Of a stretch of 46,562 nt of DNA, positions 39,876 to 46,562 are shown one piece after another. Position numbers and translations under genes: made by a program. The notes beneath the pieces were generated by a model. That model searched no databases. It was not told where the DNA came from and saw only the letters and a list, made by a program, of their open reading frames with translations. Numbering within the stretch: the first letter of the stretch is position 1; every line of letters begins with the position of its first letter. Source of the DNA: Buttiauxella agrestis ATCC 33320. Its GTDB lineage: Bacteria; Pseudomonadota; Gammaproteobacteria; Enterobacterales; Enterobacteriaceae. The stretch covers positions 1 to 46,562 of the forward strand of contig NZ_JMPI01000053.1 in the NCBI RefSeq assembly GCF_000735355.1, written 5' to 3'.

Positions 39876-40239
39876 GGGGCTGATTCTGGATTCGACGGGA
39901 TTCGCGAAACCCAAGGTGCATGCCGAGGGGCGGTTTGCCTCGTAAAAAGCCGCAAAAAAATAGTCGCAAACGACGAAAACTACGCCCTAGCAGCTTAATA
40001 ACCTGCTAAGAGCCTTCTCTCCCTAGCTTCCGCTCTTAAGACGGGGATCAAAGAGAAGTCAAACCCAAAAGAGATCGTGTGGATACCTTGCCTGTGGTTG
40101 AAGCATTAAAACTAATCAGGATAGTTTGGTAATGGCGTGTCTACCCGCAGTTGCCCGGCGAATGTAAAGATAGACTAAGCATGTAGTACCGACGGCGTAG
40201 TAATTTCGGACGGGGGTTCAACTCCCCCCAGCTCCACCA
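39876..40239 (+). ncRNA. ssrA: tmRNA (10Sa RNA)
   Basis: 364-nt transfer-messenger RNA that rescues stalled ribosomes with SmpB and adds a degradation tag. The 5' end GGGGCTGATTCTGGATTCGA and the 3' end GGACGGGGGTTCAACTCCCC plus CAGCTCCACCA form the Ala-tRNA-like domain. The internal reading frame at 39966-39995 encodes ANDENYALAA followed by two TAA stops. Conservation with E. coli ssrA is very high. The CCA is encoded, and the gene's 3' end is the integration target of the adjacent element. Confidence 0.98.
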
Positions 40240-40260
40240 AAATTCTCCCTCAACGATTAC
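40200..40260 (+). mobile_element. Probable attachment junction of the P4-like satellite at the ssrA 3' end
   Basis: The tmRNA 3' end is intact and is followed 205 bp later by an integrase gene reading away from it, the usual layout of elements that use ssrA as attB and rebuild the gene on integration. The exact crossover core cannot be fixed because the matching copy at the far end lies beyond this window; I saw no second copy of CAGCTCCACCA up to 46562. Confidence 0.65.
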
Positions 40261-40284
40261 CAGAGTCGTCCGAGGAAGTCCTGA

Positions 40285-40317
40285 AAGCCCGCACAGCGTA
40301 AGCCTTGCGGGCTTTTT
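40285..40317 (+). terminator. ssrA terminator
   Basis: Stem AAGCCCGCA/TGCGGGCTT with a 12-nt loop followed by a T run, 45 bp after the mature tmRNA end. Confidence 0.85.
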
Positions 40318-40371
40318 TGTATCTGTTATATGTCCGCAACCATCCGAGAAGATCCGCCTGAATCCAGTGAT

Positions 40372-40427
40372 AATTGGTATACGTTTAGGTATACGGTAAG
40401 ATGTAGGCCTAAAAACGTATACCAATT
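40372..40427. promoter_or_regulatory. Inverted repeat with three GGTATAC cores upstream of the integrase
   Basis: Perfect 15-bp inverted repeat: AATTGGTATACGTTT (40372-40386) and AAACGTATACCAATT (40413-40427). A third direct copy of GGTATACG lies at 40388-40395 between them. It ends 17 bp before the integrase ATG, with the ribosome site AAGGAG in between. Likely roles are integrase arm-type binding, autoregulation or excisionase binding. Confidence 0.6.
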
Positions 40428-40444
40428 CACGAAGGAGCGGCCAT

Positions 40445-41644
40445 ATGGCACGGACAACGCGCCCCCTCACTAACACCGAAGTTCTACGAGCAAAAGCAGG
40501 CGAGAAAGAGCTGACGCTTCATGACGGCGAAGGTTTATTCCTTATCGTTAAGACGACCGGAAAAAAGCTATGGCGTTTTCGGTATCAAAGACCGACCACC
40601 AAAAAAAGAACGATGGTTGGTTTAGGTTCCTTCCCTGCCCTTTCACTTGCGGATGCCCGAGCATTACGAGCTGAATATCTTTCATTGTTAGCCAAAGGCA
40701 TCGACCCACAGGTTCAAGCAGAGGTCACAGAGGAACAGCAGCAAATTGCCCTCGACAGTATTTTCTCCACCGTGGCCGCTAACTGGTTCCAGCTCAAAAG
40801 CAAAAGCGTCACAGCAGATTACGCGAAGGATATTTGGCGTTCTCTGGATAAAGACGTGTTCCCAGCCATTGGTGAGATCCCTGTTCAGGAAATCAAAGCC
40901 AGAACGTTAGTTGAAGCACTTGAACCCATCAAAGCGCGTGGAGCACTTGAGACAGTTCGCCGTTTGGTACAGCGCGTCAATGAAATAATGATATATGCGG
41001 TTAACACCGGTTTGATTGATTCAAACCCGGCATCCGGTGTTGGTATGGCTTTTGAGCGGCCTAAAAAGCAAAACATGCCAACCTTACGACCGGAAGAACT
41101 TCCAAACCTCATGCGCTCACTAGTGATGTCTAACCTTTCGGTTTCGACTCGTTGTTTGATTGAATGGCAGCTCCTGACACTTGTGCGCCCTGCGGAGGCT
41201 TCCGGTACTAGATGGGAAGAAATCGATCTCGATACCAAGCTGTGGACTATTCCAGCAGAACGAATGAAGGGCAAACGCGAGCACGTTGTTCCTTTATCTC
41301 CTCAGGCATTAGAGATTCTGGAGGTAATGAAGCCTATTAGCTCTCACCGAGAACATGTTTTCCCGAGCAGGAATGATCCAAAGCAAGCAATGAATAGCCA
41401 AACGGCTAATGCTGCTATAAAACGCATCGGATATGGTGGAAAGTTAGTCGCACATGGGCTGCGCTCAATTGCAAGTACAGCCATGAACGAAGCGGGTTTT
41501 AACGCTGATGTGATTGAAGCAGCTCTGGCACATTCAGATAAAAATGAAGTTAGAAGAGCATATAATCGCTCAACTTATTTAGTGCAAAGAATAGAGTTAA
41601 TGGATTGGTGGGGAAAAAACGTCCGCACTTTATTGAATAAATAA
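40445..41644 (+). CDS. P4/CP4-57-type tyrosine recombinase (integrase)
   Basis: 399-residue site-specific recombinase of the P4 integrase family, closely resembling IntA of CP4-57, which also uses ssrA. The N-terminal DUF4102 arm-binding domain (LTLHDGEGLFLIVKTTGKKLWRFRY) is followed by a core-binding domain and the catalytic domain. Catalytic residues visible are Arg248 (LVRPAEASG), His337 and Arg340 (AHGLRS), His363 (LAHSD) and nucleophile Tyr373 (RRAYNRS). AAGGAG lies 8 bp before the ATG. It would integrate and, with a Vis/AlpA partner, excise the element. Confidence 0.95.
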   Translation: MARTTRPLTNTEVLRAKAGEKELTLHDGEGLFLIVKTTGKKLWRFRYQRPTTKKRTMVGLGSFPALSLADARALRAEYLSLLAKGIDPQVQAEVTEEQQQIALDSIFSTVAANWFQLKSKSVTADYAKDIWRSLDKDVFPAIGEIPVQEIKARTLVEALEPIKARGALETVRRLVQRVNEIMIYAVNTGLIDSNPASGVGMAFERPKKQNMPTLRPEELPNLMRSLVMSNLSVSTRCLIEWQLLTLVRPAEASGTRWEEIDLDTKLWTIPAERMKGKREHVVPLSPQALEILEVMKPISSHREHVFPSRNDPKQAMNSQTANAAIKRIGYGGKLVAHGLRSIASTAMNEAGFNADVIEAALAHSDKNEVRRAYNRSTYLVQRIELMDWWGKNVRTLLNK

Positions 41645-41672
41645 TACAGAATAATCCACAAGGTACATTTCA

Positions 41673-43916
41673 ATGTATGATTCATTCGTTACAACTAAAG
41701 TACGTCCCATTCGGAAACTATTTATTATCAATAGTGATGATAAGACAACTTTTATAACAATATTCAATTCCTTAATGCACGATATTGATGGGATTTTAAA
41801 TATAATACTGCAAGTAGATGAGAAATTATTCTCAGAAATAAATAAAGAATTTGTCAATCGTTATGATCCTGATGTGATTCTTAACTACTCCACCTTGGAT
41901 GATAATAAACTTTCAGAGCATTTTAATACAATCACGTACAACTCCTCATCAAAGAACTATAATTTACATGATTTTTGCTCCCCATTATTTACATTTACTG
42001 GCACTCCTTATCTAGCTACTAAAGATCCATCTCTAATCCCCAAAAAAGTGTATGCATCTTCAAAAATAGAATTCAGTTCTAAATCTCTTTTATACGCAAT
42101 GAATTTTGGTGTATTGGATAGAAAAAATTATGTTCGACTCAAAAGAATTACGTCTATTTTTCAAGATGTATCTTTTTCCTGCATTGAAAATGCAAATATT
42201 ATCAAATCGATTCTTTTTGATGGTAATTTAAAATATCTTAACCTGACAAACAACATTGGTTCCGCATACACATCCTCAACAATATATGAGCAGAGTTATA
42301 ATAACAAAAGATACTTCAATGAGAAAGGGAAGCAATATTTATTCATATCCCAGCCTACAAACTTAAATTTCATCATTTATTTTTGGAATACTAGAAACAG
42401 TTATAACCTCGAACGTTTAGCATGGATTCCTATTGATTTTTTAGATGATAATAATGACATTATCAATGAAAATACAATACTGGTCTTTAATGATGAAAAA
42501 GATAAATCCGATGTGGTCGCTAAATTTCCTGATAACGAATGCATCATTGCAGATAGATACTATTTTCCTGGTGAAAAAGAACGTTGGATTAGTTTTGAGC
42601 ATGATCAATACCTTACAGGCACCTCGCAAGTTCAAGCCTTAACTCATCCAAATGAGAAAACATTCTCAGACATCGGTTTTGGCGGTGGGTTTATATTTGA
42701 AATTAGGGGGCCATCCGAATTATCATATCCAAAACAGCATTTTCTAGGTACACTTTTCACCGACAATTTAATTGACCAAGCAACTTTCCCACAATATTTC
42801 ACCCGTTTATCTAATAAGGGATTATCAAAATACTTCAAACATTTTAACCCCTACAAAACCTCGGGTATTACAGAGTCTTTTAAGTTGCCATTATTTAAAG
42901 ACCTGCTAAAGTCGCATTTTTTGCATTATAACCTAACAATCGAACAAACACCTAAAACATTCATCCTTGAGCAACTAATCCAACTTATCGGAGGAATTAA
43001 TAACACTTACTTACTTAGCGATGAGAGAATATTCGAATTATTAATATCATTAACACCTCATACGCGGACAGAAAGACTTGTTAAAAAGGCTTTTCCTGAA
43101 ATTGAAAACCATTCATCACAGGATGAATTAATATCATATATTGGCACTCTGAAAGATCGAGGTGAGATATCACTTCCATCAACAGTATTAACAATGGAAA
43201 ATATATCTTCAAAATTAACAGGGAAATCAGATCCGCATAACCTTTATCATGAAAAACTACAAATTCTTAATAACTCCAAAATACTATTAAGAGGAAAACA
43301 CTTCAAATGCAATCATTGCTCTGCAATGCTTTGGTTTCCTCTTGAATCATTCCAAAGAACAAATTACTGTGTTGAATGCGGTAACTCCATTCACATACCT
43401 ATATTTATTGATGGCAAAATTCAAAACGATCATTACAAATTAAACCAATTAGTCTCTAGAGCTGTAGACCAGGGGCAATTATCCACACTTCTTTTAATAA
43501 ATTACATCAATAAGCAAGGTTATAGTCATTTCAACTATGAAACAAATTATGAAATATTTGAAAGTGGTCGGTTAATATCAGACATAGATGTTTTTGTTAA
43601 GATTGGTAAAAAACTTGGGTTATGTGAATGCAAATCTCATAGTCCTTTTAGTAACAAACAAATAGATGAGTTACTGAACACTGCTAAAATAATAAAATGT
43701 AACTTTATTATTCTATCCTGCCTCCTTAGTAAGGATGACATAATGATTAAAGAGACTGTAGATTATTTAAAAAACATAGAAATAAACATACCCGTATTTA
43801 TTATCACGAAAGATGAATTATTTTCAGAGAAACCACAGAGAATATACGAATACTTTAAAGTGGAAAATAGAACAGGTGAATTTTATAAAGGTCCAGTTCT
43901 TATAGGAAACCAATAA
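41673..43916 (+). CDS. Unknown 747-residue protein with zinc ribbon and PD-(D/E)XK nuclease-like C-terminus
   Basis: I do not recognise this family. Residues 1-520 are globular-looking, rich in Asn, Ile, Phe and Tyr, with no membrane segment. A zinc ribbon follows with Cys546-Cys549 and Cys566-Cys569 (KCNHC and YCVEC). The last 130 residues show a restriction-endonuclease-like pattern: Glu627/Glu630 in a helix, Asp637-x-Asp639 (ISDIDVFV), then Glu652-x-Lys654 (GLCECKS) on the next strand, and a conserved-looking IIKCNFIILSCL. The DNA is roughly 30% G+C by eye on sampled lines, far below its neighbours, so it was acquired separately. It lies alone between the integrase (28 bp before) and cos/psu, the cargo site where P4 satellites carry anti-phage systems. 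A single-gene defence nuclease is an inference. Confidence 0.75.
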   Translation: MYDSFVTTKVRPIRKLFIINSDDKTTFITIFNSLMHDIDGILNIILQVDEKLFSEINKEFVNRYDPDVILNYSTLDDNKLSEHFNTITYNSSSKNYNLHDFCSPLFTFTGTPYLATKDPSLIPKKVYASSKIEFSSKSLLYAMNFGVLDRKNYVRLKRITSIFQDVSFSCIENANIIKSILFDGNLKYLNLTNNIGSAYTSSTIYEQSYNNKRYFNEKGKQYLFISQPTNLNFIIYFWNTRNSYNLERLAWIPIDFLDDNNDIINENTILVFNDEKDKSDVVAKFPDNECIIADRYYFPGEKERWISFEHDQYLTGTSQVQALTHPNEKTFSDIGFGGGFIFEIRGPSELSYPKQHFLGTLFTDNLIDQATFPQYFTRLSNKGLSKYFKHFNPYKTSGITESFKLPLFKDLLKSHFLHYNLTIEQTPKTFILEQLIQLIGGINNTYLLSDERIFELLISLTPHTRTERLVKKAFPEIENHSSQDELISYIGTLKDRGEISLPSTVLTMENISSKLTGKSDPHNLYHEKLQILNNSKILLRGKHFKCNHCSAMLWFPLESFQRTNYCVECGNSIHIPIFIDGKIQNDHYKLNQLVSRAVDQGQLSTLLLINYINKQGYSHFNYETNYEIFESGRLISDIDVFVKIGKKLGLCECKSHSPFSNKQIDELLNTAKIIKCNFIILSCLLSKDDIMIKETVDYLKNIEINIPVFIITKDELFSEKPQRIYEYFKVENRTGEFYKGPVLIGNQ

Positions 43917-44000
43917 CCATCATTTCATAGGCAATTACAAAGAGGTCATACGCATCGTTACAAAATGCTCAGATGCAATAAATAAATTCCTCAGCGCGCA

Positions 44001-44019
44001 ATGCTATCCCCGCCACGCC
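44001..44019 (-). other. P2/P4-type cos site (cohesive-end sequence)
   Basis: Minus-strand GGCGTGGCGGGGATAGCAT matches 16 of 19 positions of the P2/P4 cohesive end as I recall it (GGCGAGGCGGGGAAAGCAC). It is followed on the same strand by TGCGCGCTGA, also as in P2. The flank on the other side contains CACCCCGGAGC/GCTCTGGGGTG (44059-44087), a hairpin next to cos. This would let P2-like helper terminase package the satellite. Confidence 0.75.
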
Positions 44020-44120
44020 TGCCCGCTTCATGGGTGGGTTTTAATGCAGGTGCATGAACACCCCGGAGCCGCGCCAGCTCTGGGGTGATAAGGTGTGAAA
44101 AATACGGGGTTTTACATGCA

Positions 44121-44146
44121 AAACCATGCACCGTAATGCATGGTTT
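44121..44146. terminator. Hairpin downstream of psu
   Basis: Perfect 10-bp stem AAACCATGCA/TGCATGGTTT with a 6-nt loop, 34 bp past the psu stop on the minus strand. It could end the sid-delta-psu transcript or be part of the cos region. The following T run is short. Confidence 0.5.
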
Positions 44147-44180
44147 AATTGAATTAAATGGCGGTGTTTTCAAGTCGATT

Positions 44181-44756
44181 TTATGCGGGTGGTTGCTGGC
44201 TCAGTTCTGTCTGCCGGTGCGCGTAAACATGGTTTTGTGCCGGTGTATATTTCTGCTGAGTATCAGCCCGCGAAGCCTTATCAGGCCTGAATCCGATGGC
44301 TGTCAAAATGTCGCTGTTTTCCGCTGTGTAATGAATTTCCGGGCCGGTCGCCAGATAATCCCGCAGGGCTTCCCCGACGTAATGCGTCGCTCGCCGTATG
44401 GCCAGCTCGCGGATTGCCGCCGGAAGCTGATTAATCCCCATTAATTCCGGTGCCAGCGTACTGACCAGTGCTGCCCCGTTTTGCTTCATAAATGCATTGA
44501 GTGAATGACAAATACTGGTGTGCTGTACCGCTTCATGCGAGCGAATATAACGCCCCGCCGCACAGGTGATTTCCCACTGTTTAACGTCGATATATTCACT
44601 CAGATAAGTAATCCGCTCTGCGTTCCGGGGATGTCCCGGTGCAAGCTGTTCATCCAGCGCAGTCTCTGCCGCTTTCAGTTCATCTTTTTTATTCTGCCAG
44701 GCGGTTTTATTCGCCTGACACACGGCAAAGGCCTGCTGTAATGGTGTGTCGCTCAT
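44181..44756 (-). CDS. psu: Psu, polarity suppression and capsid decoration protein
   Basis: 191-residue homologue of P4 Psu (190 residues). Psu inhibits the Rho termination factor and also decorates and stabilises the small P4 capsid. Shared stretches with P4 Psu include AAGRYIRSHEAVQH, APELMG and DSDILT-IGFRPD. It is mostly helical, as expected for the knotted all-helix dimer. It is the last gene of the late operon sid-delta-psu, starting 18 bp after delta. Confidence 0.93.
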   Translation of the reverse strand: MSDTPLQQAFAVCQANKTAWQNKKDELKAAETALDEQLAPGHPRNAERITYLSEYIDVKQWEITCAAGRYIRSHEAVQHTSICHSLNAFMKQNGAALVSTLAPELMGINQLPAAIRELAIRRATHYVGEALRDYLATGPEIHYTAENSDILTAIGFRPDKASRADTQQKYTPAQNHVYAHRQTELSQQPPA

Positions 44757-44774
44757 GGATTCATCCCCGGCTGG

Positions 44775-45014
44775 TCATTGTGTTGCTGACGGTCGCTGTT
44801 TCGGTGCTTTATCCATTTCACCCTGGATAAATTCATCAGCCGGTTCATCACCGGCTACTGGCTGGCGGATAATCGACTCAACGGACTCCATTGAGCGGAA
44901 CGTTGCTGAACAAAGCACATTCTGGCACTGGTAGTAGCGATGTTTGACGCTGTCAGACAGATAACGGCTTGTGCGTGAATGCGCCGAATTTCTACAAAAC
45001 GGGCAGTGCATCAT
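44775..45014 (-). CDS. Delta/Ogr-family late transcription activator (single zinc domain)
   Basis: 79-residue zinc-finger activator. The ligand pattern Cys4-x2-Cys7-x22-Cys30-x4-Cys35 is exactly the CX2C-X22-CX4C of P2 Ogr. It would contact the RNA polymerase alpha subunit at late promoters of the satellite and its helper phage. Classical P4 Delta is about 166 residues with two such domains in tandem; this one has a single domain, like P2 Ogr. AGGAGG precedes the ATG. It sits 2 bp after the sid stop. Confidence 0.9.
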   Translation of the reverse strand: MMHCPFCRNSAHSRTSRYLSDSVKHRYYQCQNVLCSATFRSMESVESIIRQPVAGDEPADEFIQGEMDKAPKQRPSATQ

Positions 45015-45016
45015 GA

Positions 45017-45820
45017 TCAGCCCTCCTGTTTTTTGTCTGCTTTCTCTGCCAGCTCTCTGGCTATCATCGACCGTTTGATGGGGCTGTCGTAAAGATTCAT
45101 ATCGACGCCGGTCAGCGCAGGACGGTACAGGCCAAGCTGAGAAAGCACGGGTTCATTTTCCATGCTGAAACTGTGGAGCTGGCTCTGGCTGAGAATGCGA
45201 TCGCCCAGCTCCTGTACCAGCGTTCTTTTCGGTGCCTCATTCCCCTGAATTTCCAGCTCGCGCAGGCGCAGGCAGAATGCCCGGATCAGGGCTGGACTCA
45301 GGTCTTTAATTGCCGCATTCCATTCATTGTTGGCATAGGTGCTAAAAGCGGTACGGTGTGCCTCGACATAGGCCTTGCCTGATGCGCAGGCACTGAGCAT
45401 GGCGCGGGTTTTATCTGTTTCCAGTTCGCCAATCAGCGCGGTGAACTCCTCCGCCAGCTCGCGATTAGCAATCCGCTGGCTGTGCTCGTTTTTCATTTCC
45501 GGTGTAATGGCACCTTTGAGGGCACGGAACCGGCTGCGCCAGCTGTGTTCTGCTTCCTCACTTTCTTCCAGTGCGACCTGTCGCTCCTTCTCGCTGCGGC
45601 TGATGGCGGTGCCAATCTCATTAAGCTCAAGCATGTTTGCGGTATGTCGGGATTTCGCCTCGCCGAAGGATTTCAGGTCGCGGGTCAGTGCGGCAGTGAG
45701 AACCTGGCTTTCCTGTCCGTTCAGCGTATTCAGCGCATTTTTGACGCCGTTCTGCGTTTTTCCATCCTGCGCGCTAGTGGTGGCTTTGGTTGCTGTGTTG
45801 AGTGAGTCAGTTTTCATCAT
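45017..45820 (-). CDS. sid: Sid, capsid size-determination protein
   Basis: 267-residue, highly helical and charged protein in the position of P4 sid, first gene of sid-delta-psu. P4 Sid (244 residues) forms an outer scaffold around the helper's capsid protein and forces a small T=4 head that fits only the satellite genome. Identification rests on operon order, length, helical character and general likeness. GGAG lies before two adjacent ATG codons (45820 and 45817). Confidence 0.87.
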   Translation of the reverse strand: MMKTDSLNTATKATTSAQDGKTQNGVKNALNTLNGQESQVLTAALTRDLKSFGEAKSRHTANMLELNEIGTAISRSEKERQVALEESEEAEHSWRSRFRALKGAITPEMKNEHSQRIANRELAEEFTALIGELETDKTRAMLSACASGKAYVEAHRTAFSTYANNEWNAAIKDLSPALIRAFCLRLRELEIQGNEAPKRTLVQELGDRILSQSQLHSFSMENEPVLSQLGLYRPALTGVDMNLYDSPIKRSMIARELAEKADKKQEG

Positions 45821-45890
45821 TGAGTTCTCCGTTTTTTCAACCTGACGTCATTCTGCCTGTGATGGCACAACATCAGTGAGCCACACCGGA

Positions 45891-45908
45891 TGTATCAGAT
45901 ATGGCACA
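45891..45908 (-). promoter_or_regulatory. Ogr/Delta activator site for the sid promoter
   Basis: Minus-strand TGTGCCATATCTGATACA has the TGT-N12-ACA form of P2/P4 late-promoter activator sites. Its centre (45899.5) is about 56 bp upstream of the start expected from a -10-like CAGAAT at 45850-45855. This agrees with the usual centre near -55. No good -35 is present, as expected for activator-dependent late promoters. Confidence 0.65.
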
Positions 45909-45993
45909 AGAAGAGCTGAAAACCGGCTTGCCAGAGGAAAGGTCTCAGGAATACCCCCCTCTTTTATTATTTTTTACTATTAACTATTCACTC

Positions 45994-46086
45994 TGTTCAC
46001 CTTTAAAAAAAAGATAAGTAATACAGTAAATTAGAGGGTGAACAATCGAGGTCTGACTGTTCACCGTCTGTTCACCACTGTTCACC
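45994..46086. repeat. P4-type replication iterons (candidate origin or crr)
   Basis: The octamer GGTGAACA occurs five times in 93 bp: once on the plus strand (46037-46044) and four times as its complement TGTTCACC (45994, 46058, 46069, 46079). The last three are spaced 11 and 10 bp, one helical turn. As I recall, P4 alpha primase-helicase recognises type I iterons of this octamer at ori and crr. Very AT-rich DNA flanks it (45960-46035), as at an unwinding site. No alpha gene is within the window. Confidence 0.65.
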
Positions 46087-46365
46087 CGACCAAAATCACT
46101 TTGTGCTTTTATTGGATGTTTTAAGCTATTAATTTTCTTTTATTAATTGCTGATAATAATTGCAAATCTAAGTTATTGCTCTTCCAGTTGCTTCCTGTTG
46201 CCTACAGTACCTAAAAAAGTAATTTCGCTTAAAAAACAGACTCCTTGTTCTGTGCCTCATACAAATTCACCTTGTTGCATTGAGGGAAAATATTCACAAA
46301 ATAGAGAGCTACCCGAAGCCGGACGGACACGACCGGATCTCTATGGACTGTTATGAGGTAGCTTT

Positions 46366-46562
46366 ATGCACACCGCTTTTTCCGCACCATCTTCCGCGCC
46401 AGCCGCGCATCTGCCGCCAGTTTCTGCCCCGAATCAGGAGCGTTTTTTACGCCTCCCCGAAGTCATTCATCAGTGCAGGCTGTCCCGCTCCACGCTCTAC
46501 GATTTAATCGCCCGCAATGCGTTCCCGGCGCAGGTCTCCCTTGGCGGAAAAAATGTCGCCTT
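46366..46562 (+). CDS. AlpA/Vis-family regulator, 5' part only
   Basis: The first 65 codons are visible, then the window ends. After a Pro/Ala-rich N-terminal tail of about 25 residues comes the AlpA-type helix-turn-helix (RFLRLPEVIHQCRLSRSTLYDLIARNAFP). In P4 the divergent neighbour of sid is vis (orf88), which represses and acts as excisionase. This gene has the right place and fold, so it may be the recombination directionality factor of the integrase. GAGGT lies 6 bp before the ATG. Confidence 0.85.
   Translation, partial: MHTAFSAPSSAPAAHLPPVSAPNQERFLRLPEVIHQCRLSRSTLYDLIARNAFPAQVSLGGKNVA

Larger units (their letters stand above)
45821..46365. promoter_or_regulatory. Divergent sid / vis-like control and replication region
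   Basis: 545 bp without a convincing gene. From left to right it holds the sid promoter with its Ogr/Delta site, an AT-rich stretch, the iteron cluster, a further AT-rich stretch to about 46220, and a GAGGT ribosome site (46355-46359) for the rightward gene. In P4 the rightward late promoter PLL would also be here; I could not place it. Confidence 0.55.

Noticed and set aside
40141-40476. Minus-strand 111-codon open frame over the tmRNA 3' end and terminator
   Set aside because: It overlaps the structured tmRNA and the att region, a common false annotation at ssrA.
43991-44173. Minus-strand 60-codon open frame between the unknown gene and psu
   Set aside because: It covers the cos site and two hairpins. 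The sequence is explained as packaging DNA, and no convincing ribosome site was seen.
43917-44180. Retron or other msr/msd-type RNA suggested by hairpins beside the hotspot gene
   Set aside because: No reverse transcriptase gene is present, and the hairpins fall within the cos/psu flank.
46147-46356. Short open frames in the sid/AlpA-like intergenic region
   Set aside because: No ribosome sites, no family likeness, and base composition typical of the AT-rich control region.

Overview
The window is chromosomal DNA from a member of the Enterobacteriaceae. Gene order and protein sequences closely follow the E. coli/Salmonella clpB-to-ssrA segment. Three features argue against it being E. coli itself: an SMP-30-type gene lies between pheA and tyrA, the yfiRNB genes are missing between yfiL and rplS, and a complete bapABCD adhesin locus lies between smpB and ssrA, the place I recall for Salmonella. 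I cannot name the genus.

1-22,801 is core genome. It opens with the leader and tandem promoters of an rRNA operon reading leftward (the 16S gene lies just outside). Then come clpB with a sigma-32 promoter, pgeF-rluD, bamD, raiA with a CRP site, the pheL-pheA attenuation unit, an SMP-30/gluconolactonase gene, the tyrosine operon aroF-tyrA with TyrR boxes, lipoprotein gene yfiL, the rpsP-rimM-trmD-rplS operon behind an attenuator-like hairpin, ffh, ypjD-yfjD, heat-shock grpE, nadK, recN with three LexA boxes, bamE, ratA-rnfH and smpB.

22,802-39,818 is the biofilm adhesin locus. A long AT-rich leader precedes an 11.2-kb gene for a 3,748-residue BapA-like protein. This has an N-terminal domain, a poly-Gly linker, 27 Ig-like repeats in two length classes, three VCBS-like modules and a type I secretion signal. 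Four REP-like palindromes separate it from its own secretion genes: bapB (outer-membrane channel), bapC (ABC transporter) and bapD (membrane fusion protein). The adhesin and its dedicated exporter form one functional unit.

39,876-46,562 holds tmRNA (ssrA) and, integrated at its 3' end, the left part of a P4-type phage satellite. It contains an IntA/P4-like integrase, an AT-rich 747-codon gene of unknown function, a P2/P4-type cos site, psu, a short single-domain delta/Ogr activator, sid, an Ogr/delta-type binding site, P4-like replication iterons and the start of an AlpA/Vis-like gene that runs off the end. The unknown gene sits between int and cos/psu, a recognised site for anti-phage cargo in P4 satellites. 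Its C-terminus has a four-cysteine zinc ribbon followed by a PD-(D/E)XK-like nuclease signature, so it is the best candidate for an undescribed system here.
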